The notes: a model not told the origin generated them from the letters alone. A DNA stretch of 64,000 nt from Lentimicrobiaceae bacterium (GCA_020636745.1 JACJXH010000006.1:199218-263217); one strand, 5' to 3'; positions 17,872 to 27,502 are shown, numbered from the stretch's first letter. A program made the numbers and translations.

Positions 17872-18837
17872 ATGATTGTCAGTAAACGACTCCGCTATAC
17901 TATTTTCTTTTCACTTTTGCTAACCTTTGCAACTGGTAAAAGCGCTTTTAGTCAGATATTTGCCATCGATACAACTTCTTTTTTTTATACCGAGGATACC
18001 TTGGTAATGGGGCCGCATGATTTTGATTATGATCAGACCTTTGAAGACGAAGCTCCTGAAACCAATTTCATTCCAGCTGACATGATATTTGTTCCATCCG
18101 ATGTTGTGTATAATAACCGCTGGGACACGCTTTATATCAGAACCGGGAAAGTTGACTTGTCTGAAATGAAGGACTCGGTTGTGCTCGTTCTGAATAATCC
18201 GCAGCAAGGCCAATTTTGTTTTCCGTTCAAAGGTAAATTACTTTCACCTTACGGTATGCGAGGCAGGCGTTTTCATGCCGGCATGGATATTAAACTTGAA
18301 TTGGGAGATACTGTGAAAAGTGCTTTTGATGGAAAAGTGCGGATTGCAAGAGTGATGAGTGGTTATGGCAAGCTTTTAGTAATCAGACATACCAATGGGC
18401 TTGAAACTGTTTACGGCCATTTGTCGAAAATATTGGTTAAGAATAATCAGGAGGTCAGGGCAGGTGAACCCATCGGACTTGGAGGCAGAACAGGGCGTGC
18501 TACTACAACTCACCTGCATTTTGAAACAAGGTTCTTGGGTGAGCATTTTAATCCTGCCCGCATTATCGATTTTGACAATTATACACTTAAGCAGGATAAG
18601 CTGATTGTTGACAAGTACTTTTTTAGTAAAAAGAAAACTGCTGATAAGTCTGTTAATTCTCAGGGGGCAGTTACAGAAGATAACTCGTCAACAAAAAAAT
18701 ATCATACCATTAAAACCGGCGACACATTGTATGCGCTTGCCCTGCGTTATAAAACAACCGTTTCAAAAATTACCCGTCTGAATGGCATTTCTGAGCGTAA
18801 GACTTTAAAAGTGGGTAGTCGTTTACGGGTGAAGTAA
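17872..18837 (+). CDS. M23 family metallopeptidase with C-terminal LysM domain
   Basis: 321 residues with an N-terminal signal or anchor (IFFSLLLTFATGKSAFSQ). The peptidase M23 domain covers about residues 120-225, with zinc ligands in RRFHAGMD (HxxxD) and THLHFE (HxH). A linker rich in K, S and T follows, then a LysM domain in the last 45 residues (HTIKTGDTLYALALRYKTTV). This is a NlpD/EnvC-type or endopeptidase-type peptidoglycan protein of the periplasm; all zinc ligands are present, so it could be catalytically active. A TATTTTTG box lies at 17818-17825, 47 bases upstream. Confidence 0.94.
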   Translation: MIVSKRLRYTIFFSLLLTFATGKSAFSQIFAIDTTSFFYTEDTLVMGPHDFDYDQTFEDEAPETNFIPADMIFVPSDVVYNNRWDTLYIRTGKVDLSEMKDSVVLVLNNPQQGQFCFPFKGKLLSPYGMRGRRFHAGMDIKLELGDTVKSAFDGKVRIARVMSGYGKLLVIRHTNGLETVYGHLSKILVKNNQEVRAGEPIGLGGRTGRATTTHLHFETRFLGEHFNPARIIDFDNYTLKQDKLIVDKYFFSKKKTADKSVNSQGAVTEDNSSTKKYHTIKTGDTLYALALRYKTTVSKITRLNGISERKTLKVGSRLRVK

Positions 18838-18988
18838 TTTCGAATGCTCATCTTAAAATGATCTACCCGTAAACCCCTGTATTGTCCTGCCTTTATTATT
18901 GTCTTTTGCTCATTCTCTGTTTGCATTTTTAGTTAATTTTACTCTCTGATTCGGCATTTGTCTGTATTTTAAGTTTTCATCCTGTTTT

Positions 18989-20257
18989 GTGTCTGTCATG
19001 AATAGAAATTCAGTCGTGTATTTATCCGTTGTTTGTTGCATGCTGGCGTTGTCCTTCTACTCCTGCAAAGGCCCGGGAAAGTTAGCATACCGCAATCTGG
19101 CTGATATTTATAAGCAAGAGGCTCAGCTGAAAGGACTTGAATTTTCGGTTTTTAATCTGAATGATTCAGTTTCAAATTTATATATTCGTTTTCCGCTCTC
19201 TTCGTTGAAACGGATGCCGGATTTGAATAAAGAAAATTTGACTGGGGCCGTTCACTTTAAATTGACTTACCAACTTTTTGATGGATATGAGCAGGGGGTT
19301 ATGGTTGACTCTGCTTCTTTTTCAGGACTTGACTCTTTATTGGTTTTGCCTGTTTTCTTCGATTCTATTGCTTTGAATGCCAGGCAGGGAAAAGATTATA
19401 TTCTGGATCTTCAAATTACTGACCTGAACGCAAAAAGAGATTTTCATCAGTTAGTCACCCTTCCAAAAGCTAAAATGGGAACAGCCGCCGACATCTTAAT
19501 CTGTGATGTCAATGGTCTGCCATTGATGCGCAATTTTATCAACAGGGCTGATTTAATCCGTTTGAGATACCGCGATGGGTTTACGCACCATTTTCAGCTT
19601 CTGCGGGTGATATCCGATGAATTAAAAGCTGCATCACCACCTTTTGCATTTGGATTGGCCGACAATAAAATGGCTATCGATTCTGTGAAAATAAATATAA
19701 ACAATAATAACCGGAGTTATACAGATGTCTTGACATTTCAGCAGCAAGGTATCTATTTAGATTCTGAAAATCAGGTTCAGGGCATTAAGCTATACAGCTT
19801 TTATGACGGATTTCCTAAAATCAGTAAAGAAAGCGTAATGGTTGAATCGCTGCGCTATATAGCCTCTGATGCAGAGTTTAGAAATATGCAAAAATTAAAT
19901 CCCCGTGTTGCCATTGATGAATTCTGGCGTAGTGTAACTGGAGACTCCGAGCGCTCAGTAGTACAGTTAAAGCGCTATTACGGCAGGGTAGAGGAGGCTA
20001 ACAGAGCCTTTACAATTTCACGCGAAGGTTGGAAATCGGACCGGGGGATGATTTATATTGTTTTTGGCTCGCCTTATGTTGTATATAGAAATTCTGAAGT
20101 GGAGGAATGGACTTATGGAGAGCCGGGAAATGCTTCTTCAGTGAGGTTTGTTTTTAAGTTACAAAACAGCAGCAATGGTATACAGGATTATTTTCTTTTA
20201 AGATCCGAAGATTTTCGTATGCCCTGGCATCTGGCAGTTTCAAACTGGAGACGTTAG
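18989..20257 (+). CDS. GWxTD domain-containing lipoprotein
   Basis: 422 residues. The frame opens with GTG at 18989 and has an ATG at 18998; either gives a lipoprotein signal ending at LALSFYSC. The C-terminal quarter carries the GWxTD region, here ISREGWKSDRGMIYIVFG followed by EEWTYGE; the Thr of the name motif is Ser. The domain is widespread in Bacteroidota and a few other phyla and has no established function. The N-terminal part is beta-rich and unassigned. It sits 151 bases after the M23 gene and 74 before hydE without overlap, so grouping is uncertain. Confidence 0.85.
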   Translation: MSVMNRNSVVYLSVVCCMLALSFYSCKGPGKLAYRNLADIYKQEAQLKGLEFSVFNLNDSVSNLYIRFPLSSLKRMPDLNKENLTGAVHFKLTYQLFDGYEQGVMVDSASFSGLDSLLVLPVFFDSIALNARQGKDYILDLQITDLNAKRDFHQLVTLPKAKMGTAADILICDVNGLPLMRNFINRADLIRLRYRDGFTHHFQLLRVISDELKAASPPFAFGLADNKMAIDSVKININNNNRSYTDVLTFQQQGIYLDSENQVQGIKLYSFYDGFPKISKESVMVESLRYIASDAEFRNMQKLNPRVAIDEFWRSVTGDSERSVVQLKRYYGRVEEANRAFTISREGWKSDRGMIYIVFGSPYVVYRNSEVEEWTYGEPGNASSVRFVFKLQNSSNGIQDYFLLRSEDFRMPWHLAVSNWRR

Positions 20258-20331
20258 GCCTGTTTTGTTTAAGCTCTCATCTGAACATGATTTATACGTA
20301 ATTTTGCTTCAACTACTTATCAAACTGTTAT

Positions 20332-21411
20332 ATGGTTGCAATCGAATCAATTCTTCAAAAAGATACTTTCACCCATCAGGATATTGTTCAGCTTCTTCAA
20401 TCTGATGCCGAAGGGCGCAATAAGCTTTTTGCACGTTCTGCTGCTGTTAAGGAACAATACGTTGGAAATATAGTGTATTTCAGGGGGCTGATTGAATTTT
20501 CCAATATTTGCGGGAAAAACTGTTTGTATTGTGGAATCCGGAAAGGGAATAAAAATGCTCACCGGTATAATCTTACTGATGATGAAATCCTGAATGCAGC
20601 AAAATTTGCTTTTGAAAGTAACTACGGCTCTATTGTGTTGCAGGGTGGCGAACTTGAGAGTGAAGCATTTACATCACGAATGGAGCGGTTGCTGAAAAAT
20701 ATCAAACAACTTTCGGGCGGAAAGCTTGGAATCACACTTTCAGTTGGTGAACAATCACCTGATGTTTATAAGCGGTGGTTTGATGCTGGAGCGCATCGTT
20801 ATCTTCTTCGTATTGAATCATCTGACAGGGAATTGTACTATAAAATTCATCCACAGGATAAAACCCACAATTTTGAGCGCAGGTTGCAGGCGCTTTACGA
20901 TTTAAGAAGTGCGGGGTATCAGGTTGGCACTGGTGTGATGATTGGCCTCCCATTTCAGACATCGGATCATTTGGCTAAAGACCTTTTATTTATGAAGGAA
21001 CTTGATATCGACATGTGTGGGATGGGCCCTTACATTGAACATGCCGATACTCCTTTATGGGAGTTTCGTCATCAGCTTTTACCACTTGATGAGCGATTTA
21101 ATCTGGCGCTTAAAATGATTGCCATTTTGCGCTTGATGATGAAAAATATCAATATCGCTTCTGCTACTGCCCTTCAGGCTATTGATCCCATAGGCAGAGA
21201 AAAAGCACTGAAAATTGGAGCTAATATTATTATGCCTAATATTACACCGGGCGTTTATCGAAACGATTATAAACTCTATGAAAATAAGCCCTGTACTGAT
21301 GAAGAAGCTTCTGATTGCAAGAACTGTCTTGAAGCCAGAATTCATATGTCGGGCAATAAAATTGGCTTTGACGAATGGGGCGATTCCCTGCATTTTAAAG
21401 AAAGAAATTGA
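20332..21411 (+). CDS. hydE: [FeFe]-hydrogenase maturase HydE, radical SAM
   Basis: 359 residues. The radical-SAM cluster motif is CGKNCLYC (CxxxCxxC) near residue 62, followed by GIRKGN and the GG[ED] equivalent LQGGELES. Near the C-terminus C-x7-C-x2-C (CTDEEASDCKNC) reproduces the spacing of the second, dispensable cluster ligands of Thermotoga HydE. HydE helps build the dithiolate-bridged two-iron part of the hydrogenase H-cluster. HydF, HydG and the hydrogenase itself are not in this window. A TAATTTTG box lies at 20299-20306, 25 bases before the start. The alternative PylB/BioB-like families fit less well because of this cysteine trio. Confidence 0.9.
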   Translation: MVAIESILQKDTFTHQDIVQLLQSDAEGRNKLFARSAAVKEQYVGNIVYFRGLIEFSNICGKNCLYCGIRKGNKNAHRYNLTDDEILNAAKFAFESNYGSIVLQGGELESEAFTSRMERLLKNIKQLSGGKLGITLSVGEQSPDVYKRWFDAGAHRYLLRIESSDRELYYKIHPQDKTHNFERRLQALYDLRSAGYQVGTGVMIGLPFQTSDHLAKDLLFMKELDIDMCGMGPYIEHADTPLWEFRHQLLPLDERFNLALKMIAILRLMMKNINIASATALQAIDPIGREKALKIGANIIMPNITPGVYRNDYKLYENKPCTDEEASDCKNCLEARIHMSGNKIGFDEWGDSLHFKERN

Positions 21412-21569
21412 TTCGGTATCCGGCAAAAACAGGGCTTTTGTTTAATGTATTCACTGTCAAACATATGACGGGTTAACATTGTGTTTTTTTAAGAAAGGAT
21501 GTTAAATGATGGGGTGATTGTTTAGCTGAAGCGGATTAATAAATTATTTTTGTGTTCTAAAAACATCGC

Positions 21570-22364
21570 ATGAAGCAATACCACGACCTTTTAAAGCATG
21601 TGCTGGAAAACGGAGTCAGAAAAGACGATCGCACTGGCACAGGTACAATCAGTGTATTTGGGTATCAGATGAGATTTAACCTTGAAGAAGGTTTTCCTGT
21701 ATTGACTACCAAAAAGTTGCATCTTCGGTCCATTATTTATGAGTTGCTTTGGTTTTTGAAGGGAGAAACCAATATTCAATATCTCCATGATAACAAAGTG
21801 AGCATTTGGGATGAATGGGCCGATGCTGAAGGAAATCTCGGGCCTGTTTACGGGCATCAATGGCGTTCATGGGGAGCTGCCGATGGCCGGACGATTGATC
21901 AGATAAGTCAGGTAGTTAGCATGATTAAAACCAACCCTGACTCACGCCGGCTGTTGGTAAGCGCGTGGAACCCCGGCGATGTCGATAAAATGGCCCTTCC
22001 TCCTTGCCATGTGTTGTTCCAGTTTTACGTGGCCAATGGCAGACTCTCCTGTCAGTTATATCAACGGAGTGCTGACATTTTTCTGGGAGTTCCCTTCAAT
22101 ATAGCATCTTATGCTTTGCTTACCATGATGATGGCTCAGGTTACCGGTTTGAAGCCCGGCGAATTCATTCATACGTTTGGTGATGCTCATATTTACTTGA
22201 ATCATCTTGAACAGGTAAATCTTCAGTTAAGCCGTGATTTTAAATCGTTGCCTGAAATGAAAATAAACCCTGAAGTGGACAATATCTTCAATTTTACATT
22301 TGAAGACTTTAAACTTGAAGGATATGAGCCTCACCCACACATAAAGGCACCGGTTGCTGTATAA
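21570..22364 (+). CDS. thyA: Thymidylate synthase ThyA
   Basis: 264 residues, the same length as the Escherichia coli enzyme. The nucleophile lies in MALPPCHVLFQFYV, dUMP-binding residues in QLYQRSADIFLGVPFN, and the C-terminal folate-binding HPHIKAPVAV is complete. It methylates dUMP to dTMP with methylene-tetrahydrofolate, giving dihydrofolate, which the next gene reduces. folA starts 24 bases downstream, a classic two-gene folate unit. A TATTTTTG box at 21545-21552 lies 17 bases before the start; no clear -33 element at normal distance. Confidence 0.98.
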   Translation: MKQYHDLLKHVLENGVRKDDRTGTGTISVFGYQMRFNLEEGFPVLTTKKLHLRSIIYELLWFLKGETNIQYLHDNKVSIWDEWADAEGNLGPVYGHQWRSWGAADGRTIDQISQVVSMIKTNPDSRRLLVSAWNPGDVDKMALPPCHVLFQFYVANGRLSCQLYQRSADIFLGVPFNIASYALLTMMMAQVTGLKPGEFIHTFGDAHIYLNHLEQVNLQLSRDFKSLPEMKINPEVDNIFNFTFEDFKLEGYEPHPHIKAPVAV

Positions 22365-22388
22365 TTATTTTTAAACAGAGAAATAAAC

Positions 22389-22886
22389 ATGAAACCCATC
22401 TCAATTATAGTCGCGATTGCAAAAAACTATGCTATTGGAAAAGATAATCAGTTACTTTGGCATATTCCCCAGGATTTGAAAAGATTCAAAGCGTTGACAA
22501 CAGGTCATACTATTGTAATGGGTAAACGTACATTTGAATCATTGCCTTTGCGCCCTTTGCCCAATCGCCGCAGCGTGGTTATTACTGATATTGCTGATGA
22601 GGTTATTGAAGGTTGCGAAATGGCATACTCGATTCAGGATGCCATTGATAAAATGGAAGAAAACCGTGAGAATTTTATTATTGGAGGGGGCATGGTTTAC
22701 AAGCAATTTATGCCTTTAGCTCATAAGTTGTATCTCACTATTGTTCATCATGAGTTTGAAGCTGATACTTTTTATGATGAGATTGATTATTCGCAGTGGA
22801 ATGAAGTTGAGCGTGAGGATATTTCGGCTAAAGATAGCCTTGGATTCGATTATTCATATGTAACCCTGGAGCGCAGACAATCTTAG
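22389..22886 (+). CDS. folA: Dihydrofolate reductase
   Basis: 165 residues. DHFR signatures are visible: the N-terminal ISIIVAIAKNYAIGKDNQ, LLWHIPQDLKRFK (with the substrate-binding acid replaced by the D in PQDL), VMGKRTFESLP and FIIGGGMVYKQF. It regenerates tetrahydrofolate after the ThyA reaction. It lies directly behind thyA and is certainly co-transcribed. Length and motif order match the chromosomal type-I enzymes. Confidence 0.98.
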   Translation: MKPISIIVAIAKNYAIGKDNQLLWHIPQDLKRFKALTTGHTIVMGKRTFESLPLRPLPNRRSVVITDIADEVIEGCEMAYSIQDAIDKMEENRENFIIGGGMVYKQFMPLAHKLYLTIVHHEFEADTFYDEIDYSQWNEVEREDISAKDSLGFDYSYVTLERRQS

Positions 22887-23034
22887 CCCTTATTTTTTAA
22901 AATGGCCATATAGCCTGTTATAACTGACTTACTGTGCAAAGTACTCATGTTCAGTTGTATAGCTGAACTGTATTTGGGATTATCGAAAGCCTGATTGGTA
23001 TTATGAAAACCCAATTTTAAAATGGTGGTCAAAA

Positions 23035-24294
23035 TCAGGTCTTTTGTTTTTTCTTTTTAGCCGCAGGGAAAAGAACGTTATTAAGAATAAGTCTGTATCC
23101 CGGTGAGTTAGGATAGAGATTTAAGTCGGTCGGCGGGTCTCCGACAAGATGCTGATAGTCTTCAGGATCATGGCCACCATAGAATGTCCAGGTGCCTTTG
23201 CCATAATTTCCATGGATATACCTGACTTCACCAGCGGCTTTATTTTCGCCCATTATTAATACCTCAGGCTTTACATATTTTTTGTTAAAGGCAGTAGTTT
23301 GTCCCATAAAACCTTTAATTACCTGTTCGTGATTCTGCGTAAGCATGGCAGGAACCGGATCCCATTTTGCCGAAAAGTCAAATAATGTGAAAAAATCATT
23401 CGCCATGGTGATTTTTCGGGTAGTTGTAACATCAATATTTGAAACCTCATATTCATAAGGGTTTGTTACAACCGTAAAGTCGGTAAATGCAAAACAGTTG
23501 TTATAATTGAGGTGCTCATTGGCATGAGGGTCGGCTGCATCACCGTCAAACATAACATCGCATATATCAACAGATTCAGCCGCAAGGGCAATATCATAAC
23601 TGTCAGGGGCTGAACACATGGCAAATAAATATCCACCGCCAGCGGTAAACTCTCTAATCTTTTGTGCTACAGCCAGTTTAAGTTGCGAAACTTTTGCAAA
23701 TCCCAGTTTGCGGGCACTGTTTTCTGAAGAAGCTACATCATCTTTATACCATGGGGCGTTCCGGTAGGCAGCCCAGAATTTTCCGTATTGACCTGTAAAA
23801 TCTTCATGGTGCAGGTGGAGCCAGTCATACAAAGGCAAGGCTCCTCCAATAACTTCCTCATCGTAAACAATATCATAAGGAATTTCAGCGTAAGTTAGGG
23901 CGAGTGTAACTGCATCGTCCCAGGGGAGTTTATTCTTAGGTGAGTACACGGCAATTTTCGGTGCTTTTTGCAGCCGCATTTCGTCCATATTTACCTGGGG
24001 GTCGCTGATTTCCTGTAAAATGGCATTAGCCTGTACATCAGCAATTACCTGAAATGAAACGCCTCTTACCACGCATTCACCTTCAAGCTGAGGGTGATGT
24101 TTAAACATAAAACTTCCACCCCGGTAATTAAGCAGCCAGCTAACCTCTACCTGTTGTTGTAATGTCCAGTAAGCTATGCCATAAGCTTTCAGGTGGTTCT
24201 TCTGGGCTTTATCCATAGGTATCAGGATATAAGCAGCCTGTAACCTGAAGGTCAATAAAAAGAGTGCGATGAAAATGATAGTTATTTTTTTCAT
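23035..24294 (-). CDS. Secreted Bacteroidota protein often labelled 'asparagine synthetase B'
   Basis: 419 residues from ATG 24294 (signal peptide MKKITIIFIALFLLTFRLQA; the frame continues six codons upstream). The mature start AYILIPMDKAQKNHLKAYGI is characteristic of a conserved Bacteroidota family that databases often name asparagine synthetase B. I see neither the N-terminal Cys of a glutaminase domain nor a P-loop, and it is exported, so the name is doubtful. Segments such as KIAVYSPKNKLPWDDAVTLA, GGGYLFAMCSAPDSYD and GTWTFYGGHDPED resemble the GATase1-like fold of ThuA-type proteins. A periplasmic function is likely; activity unknown. Confidence 0.8.
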   Translation of the reverse strand: MKKITIIFIALFLLTFRLQAAYILIPMDKAQKNHLKAYGIAYWTLQQQVEVSWLLNYRGGSFMFKHHPQLEGECVVRGVSFQVIADVQANAILQEISDPQVNMDEMRLQKAPKIAVYSPKNKLPWDDAVTLALTYAEIPYDIVYDEEVIGGALPLYDWLHLHHEDFTGQYGKFWAAYRNAPWYKDDVASSENSARKLGFAKVSQLKLAVAQKIREFTAGGGYLFAMCSAPDSYDIALAAESVDICDVMFDGDAADPHANEHLNYNNCFAFTDFTVVTNPYEYEVSNIDVTTTRKITMANDFFTLFDFSAKWDPVPAMLTQNHEQVIKGFMGQTTAFNKKYVKPEVLIMGENKAAGEVRYIHGNYGKGTWTFYGGHDPEDYQHLVGDPPTDLNLYPNSPGYRLILNNVLFPAAKKKKQKT

Positions 24295-24396
24295 ACTACC
24301 GAAGGTATTCATCCATTAACGGTAAACCCGGTATTTTGTTATTCGGGTTTGATTGTTTTATATGATGGAGTATTGTTGAATGTTTTGTGTGAAATA

Positions 24397-25929
24397 TTAA
24401 AATGGTGTTTCGTGGTCTTCTTCCATTTCATTCATTTTGGAAGGCCTGGTGTAAGAATTAAAGCCCTGCTCAAATCCGTTGCTTGGCATAAGCTGGCCTT
24501 CGCCTGAATATTCGTTAGGTTCCAAATCAGCAAATTTGGCATATTTGCTGATAAATCTCACTGCTACATCTTTCAGGGCTCCGTTACGGTGTTTGGCTAT
24601 ACTTAGTTCGGCATGGCCAACAAGACTGGCGCCGCTTTCGTCCTGGTTTTGGTTGTAATACTCGGGCCGGTATATAAAGAGCACCATGTCGGCATCCTGC
24701 TCAATCGCACCTGATTCCCTCAGGTCGGACAAGAGTGGCTTTTTATTGGGACGGGTTTCAACCGACCTGTTGAGCTGCGAAAGTGCAATTACCGGTATGT
24801 TAAGTTCTTTGGCCAAACTCTTCAAGGAGCGCGAAATTGTACTGATTTCCTGTTCGCGATTCCCGCTGCCTCTGTCAATCCCGGCTGACATTAATTGGAT
24901 ATAATCAATGATTACCATTTGAATGTCGTGCTGGGCTTTTAATCTTCTGCATTTGGCCCTGAGTTCAAATACGGAGAGTGAAGGTGTGTCATCAATATAA
25001 AGCGGAGCGTCTATCAGGCTGTTGAGTTTTGAATTTAATTGCTCCCATTCATAATTCTCAAGGTTTCCTTTTCGTAATTTATCTCCGGGTAGCTGGGCTT
25101 CAGCGGAAATAAGCCTGGTAACCAACTGAACAGATGACATTTCAAGTGAGAAAACAGCCACCGGTTTGTGAAAATCAACTGCCGCATTTCGGGCGATTGT
25201 GAGTACAAAGGCGGTTTTTCCCATACCTGGACGGGCTGCAATAATAATCAAATCAGAAGGTTGCCAACCTGCTGTAACCCTGTCGAGCTCTGTAAAACCA
25301 GATGCAACTCCGCTAAACTGCCCTGTTTGATTTCGGGCTGTTTCAATTTGCTTTACGGCATCGCGCACAAGGCTGTGCATATCCAGATAATTTCTGCGCA
25401 TATTGTTTTCACCTACGCTGAAAAGCTGATTTTCGGCCTTGTCGAGTAAGGCAAACACATCTGTTGTGTCTTCGTAAGCATCGCGGATTATTTCTGATGA
25501 GATACGAATAAGCTCGCGCTGAATAAATTTCTGCAGGATAATGCGGGCATGAAACTCAGTGTTAGCTGATGAGGCTACCCTGTTGGTAAGTTGGGCAATA
25601 TAAAAAGGCCCTCCGGCAATTTCAAGCTCGCCGGTGAATTTAAGTTCATTGGTTACTGTGAGAATATCAACCGGTTCAGTTTTGGCAAATAACCTGCTGA
25701 TGGCTTGAAATATGATCTGATGCGATTCTTTGTAAAATGCATCAGGTCTGATTAAATCAATAATTGAAGCAAGAGCGTCTTTCTCGAGCATAATAGCACC
25801 AAGAACAGCCTCTTCAAGGTCAACTGCCTGTGGTGGAATCTTACCGTGCTCAAATACTTCACTCAGGGGTTGCAAGCGATTGCTCCTTTTTTTCTTGTTA
25901 TCGTTGCTTGTAAATTTATTCTCTTCCAT
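24397..25929 (-). CDS. dnaB: Replicative DNA helicase DnaB
   Basis: 510 residues. An N-terminal DnaB domain (PPQAVDLEEAVLGAIMLE) is followed by the RecA-like motor: Walker A ARPGMGKTAFVLT near residue 235, FSLEMSSVQLVTRL, Walker B MVIIDYIQLM, and the C-terminal QDADMVLFIYRPEYY with the arginine-finger region KHRNGALKDV. It unwinds DNA at the replication fork. The tail after residue 475 is low in complexity and acidic. It is a single gene; its promoter is unusually close to the start (see separate entry). No intein is inserted. Confidence 0.97.
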   Translation of the reverse strand: MEENKFTSNDNKKKRSNRLQPLSEVFEHGKIPPQAVDLEEAVLGAIMLEKDALASIIDLIRPDAFYKESHQIIFQAISRLFAKTEPVDILTVTNELKFTGELEIAGGPFYIAQLTNRVASSANTEFHARIILQKFIQRELIRISSEIIRDAYEDTTDVFALLDKAENQLFSVGENNMRRNYLDMHSLVRDAVKQIETARNQTGQFSGVASGFTELDRVTAGWQPSDLIIIAARPGMGKTAFVLTIARNAAVDFHKPVAVFSLEMSSVQLVTRLISAEAQLPGDKLRKGNLENYEWEQLNSKLNSLIDAPLYIDDTPSLSVFELRAKCRRLKAQHDIQMVIIDYIQLMSAGIDRGSGNREQEISTISRSLKSLAKELNIPVIALSQLNRSVETRPNKKPLLSDLRESGAIEQDADMVLFIYRPEYYNQNQDESGASLVGHAELSIAKHRNGALKDVAVRFISKYAKFADLEPNEYSGEGQLMPSNGFEQGFNSYTRPSKMNEMEEDHETPF

Positions 25930-25933
25930 AGTT

Positions 25934-25963
25934 CAAAAATAGATAATCCACTGCTTGTTACAA
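25934..25963 (-). promoter_or_regulatory. Bacteroidota promoter almost touching the dnaB start
   Basis: On the minus strand TTG (25963-25961), a 19-base spacer and TATTTTTG (25941-25934). The ATG of dnaB is at 25929, only four bases on, so transcription would begin at or just before the start codon. Confidence 0.6.
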
Positions 25964-26072
25964 CATTTGCTCAGGGATTAAAGTTATGAACAATCTATCG
26001 TCTCCATATAATTGACTGGAAAAGAAAATATTAATTTGCGCTGCCCATTATCCGGCTTTTAGATTATTTTTA

Positions 26073-26106
26073 TTTGCCATAGGACTTTTGGTTTTTTATA
26101 ATTTTG
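26073..26106 (+). promoter_or_regulatory. Bacteroidota-type promoter of the thioredoxin-like gene
   Basis: TTTG at 26073-26076, a 22-base spacer and TAATTTTG at 26099-26106, 22 bases ahead of the start at 26129. Confidence 0.6.
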
Positions 26107-26128
26107 ATGGTTCATTAAATCTTGAAGC

Positions 26129-27250
26129 ATGAAAAAAGTATTTGTCTTGTTTTTAATATTTATCTTCTCTGGTCTGTTGGGATCTGCATCATACAGCCAG
26201 GATAAAATTATGGTTTCAGGCCGGTTAACCGGAAAACAAATTGCCGGAGTGCAGCTTTTTATGGTAAACCCGCTTGAAGTTACTTCCCAAGTGCGTTCAT
26301 TTGTGACTGATGAAAACGGGTATTTCAGTGTTGAGCTGCCTTCTGCTGATTTAGTGATTGAAAAGCTGTATGCTTCACCTGAAAACTATTTGATGATTCT
26401 TGCTTCAGCTGGGAATGAAATTAACCTCACACTGAATAGTGAAAAGCTGAACCAAATGCCCGAAATATCGGGTTCGGCCGATACCAGATTGCTCTATGAG
26501 ATTGCCATGCACACTGCAAGGAATGAAAAATTACTCGACAGCCTTAACAGTGCATTTGCTGAAGCCCAGATGAAGGATGAAACGCGCTATCTGTTGCCGG
26601 AAATTGAAGATGCTTACGCACGGGTTGTTGAACAGCAGGTGCAACAATTAAAAAGCGATCTTTGGGCAAATGCTTCGTCTCCAGCCTCTTTGTTTTTTAT
26701 TGACAAACTTGATGTGGTTGCTGATTTTGATGTTTACAAAAAAGTTTCCGACGAGCTCTTTAAACTTTATCCTGACTTTAAACTTATTTCTGATTTGAAA
26801 AAAAGAATGGATATTGAAAAACAACTCCGCCCCGGAATGAAAGCACCTGACATTTCATTGCCCGGCCCGGATGGCAAGATGATTTCCCTAGCTTCGTTGC
26901 AAGGCCATATTGTGTTGATTGATTTTTGGGCTTCATGGTGTGGCCCATGCCGGAAGGATAATCCTGAGGTTGTAAAACTTTACCAGCGTTTTCATGACAG
27001 GGGATTTGAAATTTTTGGGGTTTCCCTCGACAGGGATTCCTTGTCATGGACAAATGCAATTGCCAAGGATGGGCTTGTTTGGACACATGTTAGCGACTTG
27101 AAATACTGGCAAAGTGCCGGAGCGGCTGCATATGGCGTTAAATCAATCCCTCACACTGTGCTTCTTGATCGTGAAGGCAGAATTATTGCCCGAAAACTTC
27201 GCGGAAAAGCGCTTGAAAGCAAGCTGGAAGAAATTTTCGAAGCTGAATAG
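26129..27250 (+). CDS. TlpA/ResA-like thiol-disulfide oxidoreductase with DUF4369-type N-terminus
   Basis: 373 residues with a signal peptide (VFVLFLIFIFSGLLGSASYS). The N-terminal 100 residues look like the DUF4369 beta-sandwich common in Bacteroidota redoxins (ENGYFSVELPSADLVIEKLY), a helical linker follows, and the last 140 residues are a thioredoxin domain with WCGPC in VLIDFWASWCGPCRKDNP and the cis-Pro segment KSIPHTVLLD. It should act in the periplasm as a disulfide reductant or in cytochrome maturation. It stands alone between dnaB (divergent) and the FKBP gene (convergent). Confidence 0.93.
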   Translation: MKKVFVLFLIFIFSGLLGSASYSQDKIMVSGRLTGKQIAGVQLFMVNPLEVTSQVRSFVTDENGYFSVELPSADLVIEKLYASPENYLMILASAGNEINLTLNSEKLNQMPEISGSADTRLLYEIAMHTARNEKLLDSLNSAFAEAQMKDETRYLLPEIEDAYARVVEQQVQQLKSDLWANASSPASLFFIDKLDVVADFDVYKKVSDELFKLYPDFKLISDLKKRMDIEKQLRPGMKAPDISLPGPDGKMISLASLQGHIVLIDFWASWCGPCRKDNPEVVKLYQRFHDRGFEIFGVSLDRDSLSWTNAIAKDGLVWTHVSDLKYWQSAGAAAYGVKSIPHTVLLDREGRIIARKLRGKALESKLEEIFEAE

Positions 27251-27420
27251 TTTATACTTTTCCTGCCGGCTTTAATTGCATGCATAGACTCATCAGGTGT
27301 TATTTATCTGTTTATTACCTAATTTATTTCTCATTGTCTGAAAAAGGTTGATGTTTCATAGTCAATGCCGTCTAAATGTGGCTTTTGACGAAAAACTATT
27401 TATTTGCTTTCTGGTATGGT

Positions 27421-27462
27421 TAAAAAAAAGAGACTCATCCAATGGATGGCCTCTTTTTATTG
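27421..27462. terminator. Probable terminator between convergent genes
   Basis: AAAAAAAGAG-ACT-CATCC and GGATG-GC-CTCTTTTTAT form an imperfect stem with a three-base loop and A/T flanks, so it could stop transcription from both sides. It lies between the thioredoxin-like and FKBP genes. Confidence 0.7.
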
Positions 27463-27502
27463 ATTTTATAAATGATCCTGGCAGTTTATTGCGATAGAAT
27501 CA

